From assembly GCF_019396325.1 (NCBI RefSeq), contig NZ_JAHKRO010000070.1, forward strand, positions 1 to 52,551: 52,551 nucleotides of DNA. Reading direction: 5' to 3'. Numbering within the stretch: position 1 is the first letter of the stretch; each line of letters opens with the position of its first letter. The DNA comes from Nonomuraea ceibae (GTDB lineage Bacteria > Actinomycetota > Actinomycetes > Streptosporangiales > Streptosporangiaceae). Of the stretch, positions 24,215-32,162 are shown piece after piece. A program made the position numbers and the translations under genes. The notes below the pieces were generated by a model. It saw only the letters and a program-made list of their open reading frames with translations. It was not told the origin of the DNA and searched no databases.

Positions 24215-25144
24215 ATGTCAGCGCACCACAACCGTCCGCAGGACCTCGTCGTCCTGGTGCCCGAAGAGCGCGGCCGCGCGGCCTTGTCCGCCGTCACCGG
24301 CCTGCGGCCCCTCCTGTACGACGTCGGGGCCCCGTTGCCGCCGGGAGCCGCCGAGGCCCGCGCGATGGTGGTGCCCTCGCGCCCGGTCGACCGCGTGCTG
24401 GCCCTGATCGGCGAGCTGCCCGAGCTGCGCCTCGTCCAGACGCTCAGCGCCGGCACCGACCAGTGGCAGGGCCGCCTGCCCGCCCACGTCGCCCTGTCCA
24501 GCGCCCGGGGCGCCCACGGCGCGGCGGTCGCCGAATGGGCCGTCGCCGCCCTCCTGTCCCTCTACAGGGACCTGCCGGGCTTCGCCGCCGACCAGGCCGC
24601 CGCCCGCTGGCGTCCCCGCATGGCCGAGTCGCTGGCGGGCAAGCGCGTGCTCGTGCTCGGCGCCGGTGACCTCGGCACGCAGCTCCGCGTCCGCCTGGAG
24701 CCGTTCGGCGCCCGCGTCACGATGGTGGCCCGCCGCGCCCGTGACGGCGTGCGTGCCCTGGACGACCTGCCGGGCCTGCTGCCCGCCCACGACGTGGTGG
24801 CGCTCATGCTGCCGCACACCCCGGCCACCCACCACCTGGCCGACAAGCGGTTCCTCGGCCGCATGCGCGACGGCGCCGTCCTCGTCAACGCCGCCCGCGG
24901 CCCCGTCGTCGACACCGACGCGCTGCTCGGCGAGACCCGCTCCGGGCGGCTGCGCGCCGTCCTCGACGTCACCGAGCCCGAGCCGCTGCCCGGCGACCAC
25001 CCGCTGTGGCACACGCCGGGCGTCATCATCACCCCGCACGTCGCGGGCACGGTCCCGCAGGCGGACGAACGCTCGTGGCAGGTCGCGGCCGACCAGCTCG
25101 CCCAATTCGCCCGGGGTGAGCAACCCGCGAATCTGGTCGGCTGA
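24215..25144 (+). CDS. D-isomer-specific 2-hydroxyacid dehydrogenase
   Basis: A 309-residue NAD(P)-dependent oxidoreductase. The Rossmann motif is VLVLGAGDLGTQL. Catalytic residues fall in the expected places: Arg in VNAARGPVVDTDAL, Glu in DVTEPEPLPGDHPL and His in IITPHVAGTVPQ. The catalytic-domain marker LVQTLSAGTDQW precedes the first crossover. Substrates of this family range from D-lactate to glyoxylate and phosphoglycerate; the short form without a regulatory domain argues against SerA. Start ATG 24215 follows GAGACCGGGGA. Possible promoter TAGAGT at 24173. Monocistronic. Confidence 0.9.
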   Translation: MSAHHNRPQDLVVLVPEERGRAALSAVTGLRPLLYDVGAPLPPGAAEARAMVVPSRPVDRVLALIGELPELRLVQTLSAGTDQWQGRLPAHVALSSARGAHGAAVAEWAVAALLSLYRDLPGFAADQAAARWRPRMAESLAGKRVLVLGAGDLGTQLRVRLEPFGARVTMVARRARDGVRALDDLPGLLPAHDVVALMLPHTPATHHLADKRFLGRMRDGAVLVNAARGPVVDTDALLGETRSGRLRAVLDVTEPEPLPGDHPLWHTPGVIITPHVAGTVPQADERSWQVAADQLAQFARGEQPANLVG

Positions 25145-25263
25145 CGCCATTTCTTCGCGTCCGTATTTCGGGGTGCCGCCGTGCCGAATAACCGGCCGGG
25201 TTTCGGCGCATCGCATTTCCGGGCGAACACATATCGGCCAATTGCCGGACGGTGTCATTGATG

Positions 25264-25348
25264 TGCGGGCGGGGGGACTCGAACCCCCACAGTGTCTCCA
25301 CCAACAGGACCTAAACCTGCCGCGTATGCCTGATTTCGCCACGCCCGC
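25264..25348 (-). tRNA. tRNA-Leu (anticodon UAG)
   Basis: Read on the minus strand, an 85-nt class II tRNA: acceptor GCGGGCG pairing with CGCCCGC, anticodon loop TTTAGGT giving UAG (codon CUA), a long variable arm (TGGTGGAGACACT), T-arm GGGGG-TTCGAGT-CCCCC, and discriminator A73, all as expected for leucine. CCA is not encoded. A -10-like TAAACT lies about 30 bases upstream (25378-25383), and a CCCGCC-AAA-GGCGGG hairpin lies in the leader. No integrase gene is adjacent. Confidence 0.95.
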
Positions 25349-25456
25349 GCAATCCCGCCAAAGGCGGGCCGTGAATAGTTTAGCGCTCCGGCCACGCACC
25401 GGTGCCACGTCACCTACCGGCACGGACAAGGCGCGGTGCGTGTCAATTCACCCCGG

Positions 25457-25480
25457 GCGGGCTCCCGGATCGGAGCCCGC
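25457..25480 (-). terminator. Hairpin after the peroxiredoxin gene
   Basis: GCGGGCTCC-CGGATC-GGAGCCCGC forms a 9-bp stem just past the bcp stop, with flanking CCCC and GGGG that extend it around a small bulge. It ends the bcp transcript. Confidence 0.65.
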
Positions 25481-25489
25481 GGGGAGTGG

Positions 25490-25963
25490 TCAGGAGAGGC
25501 CGAGCTTCTTCTTCAGGCTCGCCACGTGCCCGGTGGCCTTCACGTTGTAGAGGGCCTGCTCGATCTTGCCGTCGGCGTCGATGACGAACGTGGAGCGGAT
25601 GACGCCCACGACTTCCTTGCCGTAGAGCTTCTTGGTGCCGTACGCGCCGTACGCCTTGTGGATTTCCAGCCCCGGGTCGGACAGGAGCGGGAAGGTGAGC
25701 GCGTCGCGTTCGGCGAACTTGGCGAGCTTCTCCGGCTTGTCCTTCGACACGCCGAGGACGACGAAGCCGTCGGCGGTGAGCTGGGCGAGGCTGTCGCGGA
25801 AGTCGCACGCTTGCTTGGTGCACCCGGGAGTCATCGCGGCGGGGTAGAAATAGAGGATCACCCGCTTGCCTCTGTAGGCGTCGAGGGAGATCTCGTCGCC
25901 GCCGGCGGCGGGCAGCGCGAACTCGGGGGCGGCGTCGCCGGGGGCGAGCCTGGTCTCGGTCAT
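25490..25963 (-). CDS. bcp: Thioredoxin-dependent peroxiredoxin, BCP type
   Basis: A 157-residue atypical peroxiredoxin reducing organic and hydrogen peroxides. The peroxidatic C48 and resolving C53 lie in AAMTPGCTKQACDF, spaced as in E. coli BCP. Other blocks are LYFYPAAMTPG, VVLGVSKDKPEKLAKFAE and FPLLSDPGLEIHKAYG. Start ATG 25963 has a GGAGG-containing upstream sequence (TCCTCC on the plus strand). Single-gene unit with a terminator downstream. Confidence 0.94.
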   Translation of the reverse strand: MTETRLAPGDAAPEFALPAAGGDEISLDAYRGKRVILYFYPAAMTPGCTKQACDFRDSLAQLTADGFVVLGVSKDKPEKLAKFAERDALTFPLLSDPGLEIHKAYGAYGTKKLYGKEVVGVIRSTFVIDADGKIEQALYNVKATGHVASLKKKLGLS

Positions 25964-26088
25964 GGGTCCTCCAGGAGTTTCTCCAGGAAAACCTACCTGG
26001 CCGCCCGCCGTGCCGTACGGCGTGCGGACCTGACAGACTGATCAGGACATGTGAGGGCACGGGCAGGAGCGCGGCCGAGAGGAGAGTC

Positions 26089-26415
26089 ATGGCTGACACC
26101 GATCCCGATGAGCTGGAGCGGCGCATCGCGCGGACGCGGGCGGAGCTGGCGCAGACGGTCGACGCGATCGCCGACCGGGTGAGCCCGAAGCGTGTGGCCG
26201 AGCGCACGGTGGCGGATGTGAAGTCCCGGGCGGGGAGCCTCGCGGCTTCGGTCAGCGACGCGCTGGGGATGTCGCCTCGGCCGGTGGAGTTCGGTGACGA
26301 CCCCGACCGGCTGTGGGACGACGAGGCGCCGAGCCTGGCGCCGGTGCTGATCGGCGTGGGCGCGGCGCTGGTGATCGGCGCGGCGGTGGTCCTGTGGCGG
26401 CGTCGCCGCCGGTGA
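26089..26415 (+). CDS. DUF3618 membrane protein
   Basis: A 108-residue protein. The N-terminal DUF3618 pattern is DELERRIARTRAELAQTVDAIADRVSPKR, an amphipathic helix. A polar middle follows, and a single C-terminal membrane helix (APVLIGVGAALVIGAAVVLW) ends in WRRRRR, so the N-terminus is cytoplasmic. DUF3618 proteins are found in envelope-stress contexts but have no defined activity. ATG 26089 follows GAGAGGAGAG. The last 17 bases belong to a 32-base unit that is repeated downstream. Confidence 0.88.
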   Translation: MADTDPDELERRIARTRAELAQTVDAIADRVSPKRVAERTVADVKSRAGSLAASVSDALGMSPRPVEFGDDPDRLWDDEAPSLAPVLIGVGAALVIGAAVVLWRRRRR

Positions 26416-26465
26416 CCCGTCCCTAGGGGCTCCGGCGTCGCCGCCGGTGACCCGTCTCTAGGGGC
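26399..26465. repeat. Tandem 32-base duplication over the DUF3618 stop
   Basis: Bases 26399-26430 and 26434-26465 are identical except one C/T change, period 35. Each copy holds CGTCGCCGCCGGTGACCCGTC. The first copy includes the DUF3618 stop codon. The second ends beside CCTCTAGAGG, a 10-bp palindrome at the 3' end of the convergent gene. Confidence 0.85.
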
Positions 26466-26467
26466 CT

Positions 26468-27661
26468 CTAGAGGAAGGTGCGGCCCTCGCCTCTGTAGGT
26501 GGGGACGGTCTCGGTGAGCGTGTCGCCCTCGACGAGGTGGAGGGCGTCGAAGCGCTCGCACAGCTCGCCCGACTTCGCGTGCCGGAACCAGACGCGGTCG
26601 CCGGTGCGCAGGTCCTCGGCGGGCGCGCCGATGAGCGGGGTCTGCACCTCGCCCGCGCCCTCGTCGGGCGCGTAACGCAGGCCGGCGGGCAGGTAGGGCT
26701 GCGGCAGGCGGCTGGGGCCGGGGGCGCCGGAGGCGAGATAGCCGCCGCCGAGCACGGTGACGACGTCACGCGCGGGCCGCCGCACGACGGGGAGCGCGAA
26801 CAGGGCCGCCGGGTGGCCGCTGAAGCGGCTGTAGAAGTCGAACAGCCGGGGATGGAAGAGCCCGGACCCGGCGGCGACCTCGGTGACGGCCTTCTCGCGT
26901 ACGGTGCGCTCGATGGAGCCGGTGCCGCCGCCGTTGACGAACTCCAGGTCGGCGACCTGGCGCACGGCGTTGACGATGCGGCCGCGGCGCACGACGAGCT
27001 CGCGGGCCGACAGGGTCTGCATGGCCTTGACGAGCCGGGCGTACGCGGCGCGGGCCTGGGGGGCGTCGCCGACGCCGGCGATCTGGGCCTCGTACGCGAG
27101 CAGCCCGGTCAGGCGGTAGCCGGGACGTTTGGCGATGGCGGCGGCCAGGTCGGCGGCCTGGTCGGGCTCGCGGATGGGGGAGCGGAGCGCCCCCGCCCGA
27201 AATTTCCCACCAAAGGCCACAAATCCGGCGTCGATGTCCATACATATCCGGATCTCGTGGCGCGGGTGGACCCCCGCCACCGCATGGTCCATGAACGCCA
27301 GATGCTCCGCCGAGTCCACCGTCAGCGTGATCGCCGCCGCAGCCTCCGCCGAGCCCGCCAGCGCGGCCAGCGCCCGCCGGTCGGCCGTCGGATAGGCCAC
27401 CAGGATGTCGCCGAACCCCTGCTCCGCCAGCCACAGCGCCTCGGGCAGCGTGAAGGCCATCAGCCCGCGGAACCCGTCCAGGGCCAGCACCCGCTCCAGC
27501 ACCGCCCGCGAGCGCACCGACTTGGTGGCGACGCGGATCGGCTTGCCGGCGGCCCGCCGCACCAGGCTGCGGGCGTTGGCGCGCAGCGCCTCCAGGTCGA
27601 GGATCGCGAACGGCGGCTCAAGAGCGGCCGTGGCCCGGTCGTAGCGCTGGCGGTCATCCAT
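26468..27661 (-). CDS. PLP-dependent amino acid deaminase/aldolase
   Basis: A 397-residue fold-type III PLP protein (alanine-racemase N-terminal barrel plus a D-serine-dehydratase-like C-terminal domain). The PLP lysine is K47 in IRVATKSVRSRAVLERVL. Barrel strands include FRGLMAFTLPEALWLAE, EIRICMDIDAGFVAFGG and LLAYEAQIAGVGD; LEFVNGGGTGSIE binds phosphate. Relatives are D-threonine aldolases or D-amino acid dehydratases, so a D-amino-acid substrate is likely but undefined. ATG 27661 is the first start matching the family; the frame is open upstream. Divergent from the DUF6286 gene. Confidence 0.85.
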   Translation of the reverse strand: MDDRQRYDRATAALEPPFAILDLEALRANARSLVRRAAGKPIRVATKSVRSRAVLERVLALDGFRGLMAFTLPEALWLAEQGFGDILVAYPTADRRALAALAGSAEAAAAITLTVDSAEHLAFMDHAVAGVHPRHEIRICMDIDAGFVAFGGKFRAGALRSPIREPDQAADLAAAIAKRPGYRLTGLLAYEAQIAGVGDAPQARAAYARLVKAMQTLSARELVVRRGRIVNAVRQVADLEFVNGGGTGSIERTVREKAVTEVAAGSGLFHPRLFDFYSRFSGHPAALFALPVVRRPARDVVTVLGGGYLASGAPGPSRLPQPYLPAGLRYAPDEGAGEVQTPLIGAPAEDLRTGDRVWFRHAKSGELCERFDALHLVEGDTLTETVPTYRGEGRTFL

Positions 27662-27826
27662 ACCGGCAGCGTAAACCAGGTAAAACGGACACGGCAGGGG
27701 TGCGCGCCCCCGGCAGGCAACCACGGCATATCCGCCCATTGATCGCCGGGCCCGTAATGATCCTGCAAACGGGCGGCGGGGGCGCGGTCGAGCCGGTCGG
27801 GGACCCGTGTACCTCTGGTCGTTGTG

Positions 27827-28426
27827 ATGACCACGCTCCAGCAGATCCTGCCCGGTGCGGCCGTCGCCGCGCAGGACACCCCGCTCCGCAGGTCCAACCG
27901 GGTGCTCAGACCCGCGCGCACGCCCGCCGCGGTGGCCGTGGCCCTGGTGCTGACGGCCGCGCTCGGGCTGACCTGCGCCGAGGTGGTCGCGTCGCTGATG
28001 GGCCGGCCGCTCGGCTGGGTGCCGGTCAACGAGGCCGCCGAGCTGGCGTCCGCCTCCTCCTGGAGCGAGCTGGACGCCGTCGCGGTGGCGCTGGCGGGCA
28101 CGGGTGCGGTGCTGCTGCTGCTCGCGCTGCTGCCCGGCCGCTCCCGGCTGGTCCCGGTGGAGACCACCGACCCGCTGATCGTCATCGGCATCACCCGCTC
28201 GGGCCTGCGCCGTACGCTGCGGGCCGTCGCCCAGGAGGTGGACGGCGTGCGCCGGGCCCAGGTACGGCTGCGCAGGCGGCGCATCGAGGTCACCGTCGTG
28301 ACCGAGGGGGAGAGCTCGGGCACGATGCTGAGGCAGGTCGGCAACGCGGTGGGCGACCGCCTGGCGGGCGTGGGCACGCTGGCCGCGGGCGAGGTCGTGG
28401 TGCGGCTGCGCAGGAGGGGGCTGTGA
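27827..28426 (+). CDS. DUF6286 family membrane protein
   Basis: A 199-residue protein with two membrane helices (AVAVALVLTAALGLTCAEVVA; AVALAGTGAVLLLLALLP) and a C-terminal domain of about 90 residues with strand-rich VRRAQVRLRRRRIEVTVVTEG, as in DUF6286. These proteins usually occur in the Asp23/Gls24 alkaline-shock cluster. An in-frame GTG lies at 27824 and a -10-like TACCTC at 27810, so the transcript may be leaderless. Its stop overlaps the next start by one base (TGATG). Confidence 0.8.
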   Translation: MTTLQQILPGAAVAAQDTPLRRSNRVLRPARTPAAVAVALVLTAALGLTCAEVVASLMGRPLGWVPVNEAAELASASSWSELDAVAVALAGTGAVLLLLALLPGRSRLVPVETTDPLIVIGITRSGLRRTLRAVAQEVDGVRRAQVRLRRRRIEVTVVTEGESSGTMLRQVGNAVGDRLAGVGTLAAGEVVVRLRRRGL

Positions 28427-28926
28427 TGCGGCAGTACGCGGGCAACCGGATCGGCCTGGCCGTCGTCGGCGCGGTGCTGCTCGTGGCGGGCGGCTACGCC
28501 TGGCTGCGCGGCCACGACAAGCTGGCGGGGCTGCCGCCGAAGGCCAAGGTGCTGCCGGAGCGCACCGCGCGGGCGCTGGCCGAGCAGCCGTGGGCGCTGT
28601 GGGTGGTGGCGCTGGTGCTGCTGGTGCTCGCCCTGGTCACGCTGCGCTGGCTGCTGCTGAGCCTGGGCTGGGGGCGCTACGGCTCCCGGTCGGGCACCGG
28701 GACGGCGATGCTCTGCGTGGGGCTCAAGGACGTCGACGGCCTGGCCAGGGCGGGGGTGCGGGTCGTCGGCGAGGGGGCCAGGCTGCGCATCGGCCTGACC
28801 TGCCCGGCCGCCACGGACGTCGGCGCGGTCGTGGCCAAGCTGGACCGCGAGATCGTCAGCCGCATCCGCCGCGAGGTGCGCGACGACGACCTCGGCGCCG
28901 TCGTCCGCATCCACGTCCGGCGCTGA
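28426..28926 (+). CDS. amaP: AmaP-like alkaline-shock membrane anchor
   Basis: A 166-residue protein with two membrane helices (RIGLAVVGAVLLVAGGYAWL; PWALWVVALVLLVLALVTLRWLLLS) and a C-terminal domain beginning AMLCVGLKDVDGLARAG and ending in SRIRREVRDDDLGAVVRIHV. This architecture is that of AmaP, which tethers Asp23 to the membrane in firmicutes. It overlaps the DUF6286 gene by one base. No Asp23 gene is adjacent here. The gene symbol is by homology of architecture only. Confidence 0.75.
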   Translation: MRQYAGNRIGLAVVGAVLLVAGGYAWLRGHDKLAGLPPKAKVLPERTARALAEQPWALWVVALVLLVLALVTLRWLLLSLGWGRYGSRSGTGTAMLCVGLKDVDGLARAGVRVVGEGARLRIGLTCPAATDVGAVVAKLDREIVSRIRREVRDDDLGAVVRIHVRR

Positions 28927-28950
28927 ACGACCGCGCCGGTCATCACGCGC

Positions 28951-30327
28951 TCAGCACTCGATGACGTTGACCGCGAGGCCGCCGCGCGAGGTCTCCTTGT
29001 ACTTGTCGAGCATGTCCCGCCCGGTGTCGCGCATGGTCTTGATGGCCTTGTCCAGCGACACGTGGTGGCGTCCGTCGCCGCGCAGCGCGATGCGGGCGGC
29101 GGTGATGGCCTTGATGGAGGCCACCGCGTTGCGCTCGATGCACGGGATCTGCACCAGCCCGCCGATGGGGTCGCAGGTCAGGCCCAGGTTGTGCTCGATG
29201 CCGATCTCGGCCGCGTTCTCCACCTGCTCCGGGGTGCCGCCCAGCACCTCGGTGAGGCCGGCGGAGGCCATCGAGCAGGCCGAGCCCACCTCGCCCTGGC
29301 AGCCGACCTCGGCCCCGGAGATGGAGGCGTTCTCCTTGAACAGCACGCCGATCGCGGCGGCCGTGAGGAGGAAGCGGACCACGCCCTCGTCGTCGGCGTT
29401 GGGGGTGAAGCGGGAGTAGTAGGTCAGCACGGCGGGGATGATGCCGGCCGCGCCGTTGGTCGGGGCGGTGACGATGCGGCCGCCGGCCGCGTTCTCCTCG
29501 TTGACGGCCAGCGCGAACAGGGAGACCCAGTCCATCGCCTGGAGCGGGTCGCGCTCGGCCGACTCGGTCTGCAGCCGCCGGTGCAGGCGGTTGGCCCGGC
29601 GCTTGACCTTCAGGCCGCCGGGCAGCACGCCCTCCTGCGAGATGCCCCGCTGGACGCAGTCGGACATGACCTGCCACAGGTGCAGGATGCCGGCGCGGAT
29701 CTCGGCCTCGGAGCGGCCGAACGCCTTCTCGTTCTCCAGCATGAGCGCGGAGATCGACAGGCCGGTGTTGGAGCAGTGCTTGAGCAGTTCCTCCGCCGTG
29801 GTGAACGGGTAGGGCAGCACGGTGTCGTCGGGCTTGATGCGGTCGGCCCCGGTGGCCTTCTCGTCCACGACGAAGCCGCCGCCGACGGAGAAGTAGACCT
29901 TCTCCCGCAGCTTGGCGCCCGACTCGTCGAACGCGGTGAAGCGCATGCCGTTCGGGTGCTCGGGCAGCGAGATCTTCCGCTCGAAGACGAGGTCCTGGCC
30001 CACGACGAAGGGGATCTCGCGGACCCCGTACAGCGTGACGGTGCCGGAGTCGCGCATGGCGGCCAGCCGCTCGTCGATGCTGTCGACGTCCACCAGCTCG
30101 GGCTTCTCGCCCGACAGGCCGAGCAGGACGGCCTTGTCGCTGCCGTGGCCCTTGCCGGTGAGGCCGAGCGAGCCGTACAGGATGGCCTCGACGCGCGCGG
30201 TGCGCTCCAGCAGGCCGTCGTCGTTCAGGCCGCGCGCGAACTTGTGCGCGGCCGCCATCGGGCCGCCCGTGTGGGAGCTGGACGGGCCGATGCCGACCTT
30301 GAAGAGGTCGAAGACGCTGATCGCCAT
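28951..30327 (-). CDS. sdaA: L-serine ammonia-lyase, iron-sulfur
   Basis: A 458-residue single-chain enzyme that converts L-serine to pyruvate and ammonia. The N-terminal domain starts SVFDLFKVGIGPSSSHTGGP. The C-terminal catalytic domain holds the iron-sulfur cysteines in AEVGCQGEVGSACSM and LTCDPIGGLVQIPC, and the protein ends NVIEC with the conserved terminal cysteine that acts as fourth ligand or substrate mimic. It is the third gene after gcvT and gcvH, so serine formed from glycine carbon can be turned to pyruvate. A hairpin separates it from gcvH. Confidence 0.95.
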   Translation of the reverse strand: MAISVFDLFKVGIGPSSSHTGGPMAAAHKFARGLNDDGLLERTARVEAILYGSLGLTGKGHGSDKAVLLGLSGEKPELVDVDSIDERLAAMRDSGTVTLYGVREIPFVVGQDLVFERKISLPEHPNGMRFTAFDESGAKLREKVYFSVGGGFVVDEKATGADRIKPDDTVLPYPFTTAEELLKHCSNTGLSISALMLENEKAFGRSEAEIRAGILHLWQVMSDCVQRGISQEGVLPGGLKVKRRANRLHRRLQTESAERDPLQAMDWVSLFALAVNEENAAGGRIVTAPTNGAAGIIPAVLTYYSRFTPNADDEGVVRFLLTAAAIGVLFKENASISGAEVGCQGEVGSACSMASAGLTEVLGGTPEQVENAAEIGIEHNLGLTCDPIGGLVQIPCIERNAVASIKAITAARIALRGDGRHHVSLDKAIKTMRDTGRDMLDKYKETSRGGLAVNVIEC

Positions 30328-30346
30328 TGACGCGCCTTTCGGGAGG

Positions 30347-30372
30347 GCCGGGGCCCGCTACCGGGCCCCGGC
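30347..30372 (-). terminator. Intercistronic hairpin between gcvH and sdaA
   Basis: GCCGGGGCCCG and CGGGCCCCGGC pair over 11 bp around the loop CTAC, inside the 52-base gap between gcvH and sdaA. No T-tract. It may partly terminate the riboswitch-controlled transcript, so sdaA would be made at a lower level, or protect a processed mRNA end. Confidence 0.45.
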
Positions 30373-30379
30373 GGTGCTG

Positions 30380-30769
30380 TCAGGAGTCGCCCGAGGTGAG
30401 GGCGGTGTATTCCTCGGGCGTCAGCAGGTCCTTCGGGTCGCCGTCCACGCGCACCCGGAACATCCAGCCGTCGCCGTAGGGGTCGCTGTTGGCCAGCGAC
30501 GGGTCGTCCACCAGGGCCTGGTTGATCTCGACGACCTCGCCGCCGACCGGGCTGTAGATCTCGCTCACGGACTTGGTCGACTCGACCTCGCCGACCGAGT
30601 CGCCCGCCTCGATGACCGACCCGGCGTCGGGGAGCTGCACGAAGACGACGTCACCCAGAGCCTCGGCGGCGAACGCCGTGATGCCGATCGTGACGGTGAT
30701 CCCGTCGTCGATCCCGGCAACCCACTCGTGCTCCTTGGTGTAGCTCAGGTCGTCAGGGATGTTGCTCAC
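30380..30769 (-). CDS. gcvH: Glycine cleavage system H protein
   Basis: A 129-residue lipoyl carrier. The lipoylated lysine is K66 in EVESTKSVSEIYSPVGG. The N-terminus DLSYTKEHEWV and the C-terminus DGWMFRVRVD are typical. It shuttles the aminomethyl group between GcvP, GcvT and GcvL. Start GTG 30769 overlaps the gcvT stop by four bases (GTGA). GcvP and GcvL are not in the window. Confidence 0.96.
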   Translation of the reverse strand: MSNIPDDLSYTKEHEWVAGIDDGITVTIGITAFAAEALGDVVFVQLPDAGSVIEAGDSVGEVESTKSVSEIYSPVGGEVVEINQALVDDPSLANSDPYGDGWMFRVRVDGDPKDLLTPEEYTALTSGDS

Positions 30770-31851
30770 TTGTTCCTCCTGTAGAAGGGCAGCTCAACCA
30801 GGTCCACAGGTTCTTGGCTGCCCCGGATGTCCACGGCCAGACCTTCACTGACCCCGGTGTCGACGTACGCCAGCGCGATGGGCTTGCCCAGGGTCTGGGA
30901 AGGCGCCCCGCTGGTGACCTCGCCGACGACGGCACCGTCCTTGGTGACCGGGTACCCGTGGCGGGGCACCCGGCGGCCCCGCGCGACCAGGCCGACGAGC
31001 CGGCGCGCGGGAGCGGTGTCCTTGACCGCCTCCAGCGCCGACCTGCCGACGAAGTCGCCCGGCTTGTCGAATTTCACCACCCTGCCCAGCCCCGCGTCGA
31101 ACGGGGTCAGCTCCGCGCTCAACTCGTTGCCGTACAGGGGCATGCCCGCCTCCAGGCGGAGCGTGTCGCGGCTGGACAGACCGGCGGGCTTGATCCCGTA
31201 CGGCGCCCCGGCCGACGTCAGGGCGTGCCAGAGCGGCACGGCGTCCTCGTTGGCCACGAACAGCTCGAAGCCGTCCTCGCCGGTGTAGCCGGTGCGGGCG
31301 ATGAGCGCCTGGCGCCCGTCGACGACGCCGGGCAGGCCGGCGTAGTACTTGAGCCCGGCCAGGTCGGCGTCGGTGAGCGTGGCGAGGATCTCCTGCGCGC
31401 GCGGGCCCTGCACCGCGATCAGCGCGTACTGCTCGGAGCGGTCCTCGACCACCGCGTCGTACGACTTGGCGCGGTTCTTCAGCTCCGCGTCGACCTTCGG
31501 GTAGTTGGAGGCGTTGGCCACGACCATGAACTCCTCGTCCCCGAGCCGGTAGACGATGAGGTCGTCGAGCACGCCGCCGCGCTCGTCCACGATCATGGTG
31601 TAGCGGGCCCGGCCCGTCGCCAGCGCCGACAGGTGGCCCACGAGCGCGTAGTCCAGCGCCTCGGCGGCCTGCGGGCCGGTCACGAAGATCTCGCCCATGT
31701 GGGAGAGGTCGAACAGCCCGGCCGCCTGGCGGACCGCGTTGTGCTCGGCGGACTCGCTGCCGTAGCGCAGCGGCATCAGCCAGCCGGCGAAGTCGGTGAG
31801 CGTGGCGCCGAGAGCCTCGTGGACGTCTCGCAGCGGTGTCGGTCGGGACAT
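30766..31851 (-). CDS. gcvT: Glycine cleavage system T protein (aminomethyltransferase)
   Basis: A 361-residue enzyme transferring the one-carbon unit from aminomethyl-GcvH to tetrahydrofolate. Blocks: LRDVHEALGATLTDFAGWLMPLRYG, FDLSHMGEIFVTGP, IARTGYTGEDGFELFV and the C-terminal barrel GEVTSGAPSQTLGKPIALAYVD. Start ATG 31851 follows GAGGTG eight bases upstream; the frame is open into the riboswitch but that part is not protein-like. First gene of the riboswitch-controlled operon gcvT-gcvH-sdaA. Confidence 0.96.
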   Translation of the reverse strand: MSRPTPLRDVHEALGATLTDFAGWLMPLRYGSESAEHNAVRQAAGLFDLSHMGEIFVTGPQAAEALDYALVGHLSALATGRARYTMIVDERGGVLDDLIVYRLGDEEFMVVANASNYPKVDAELKNRAKSYDAVVEDRSEQYALIAVQGPRAQEILATLTDADLAGLKYYAGLPGVVDGRQALIARTGYTGEDGFELFVANEDAVPLWHALTSAGAPYGIKPAGLSSRDTLRLEAGMPLYGNELSAELTPFDAGLGRVVKFDKPGDFVGRSALEAVKDTAPARRLVGLVARGRRVPRHGYPVTKDGAVVGEVTSGAPSQTLGKPIALAYVDTGVSEGLAVDIRGSQEPVDLVELPFYRRNK

Positions 31852-31885
31852 GGGTCGCACCTCAGGGCAGAGTCGGATGCCAGCA

Positions 31886-32075
31886 TCCTCCCCCTCTGTC
31901 ATCGATGCCTGAGAGCTTCGCCCGGGTTTTGCCGGACTTTCACCTTCGGCGAGGCCCACCGGCCTGCTTTCCAGAGGTCACCTCGGCCGTGCGGTCCTTT
32001 GCCTTGAGAGGTTCGCGGGGAGGGCTTGCTCCTTCAGGGGCCCTGACCGGCTGTCAGGGCGCTCTCCCGCACGGT
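31886..32075 (-). promoter_or_regulatory. Tandem glycine riboswitch upstream of gcvT
   Basis: On the minus strand two glycine-aptamer signatures follow each other. The first has GTGCGGGAGAGCGCCC, GAAGGAGCAAGCCC and CCTCTCAAGGCAAAGGAC. The second has CGCCGAAGGTGAAAGTCCG and GCTCTCAGGCATCGATGAC with CAGAGGGGGAG. A small hairpin GGATGC-TG-GCATCC (31875-31888) and CTCTGCCCTGAGG leading into the ribosome site follow before the gcvT ATG. CAGAG of the second aptamer's closing stem can pair with CTCTG near the ribosome site, a possible switch. This fills the 310-base gap before gcvT; only the first bases of 32076-32162 remain without a call. Confidence 0.93.
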
Positions 32076-32162
32076 TTCGTCGGTGATGTCCGCAAGCCTA
32101 GTGGGGTGACGGCGGTGTTGTCGCGCCCTGAACCGGGCGGACGCCGTACCCGTCGTAGAGGT

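Noticed and set aside
25264..25348. tRNA-Leu as an attachment site for an integrated element
   Set aside because: No integrase, no repeat of the tRNA 3' end and no change in gene content near it.
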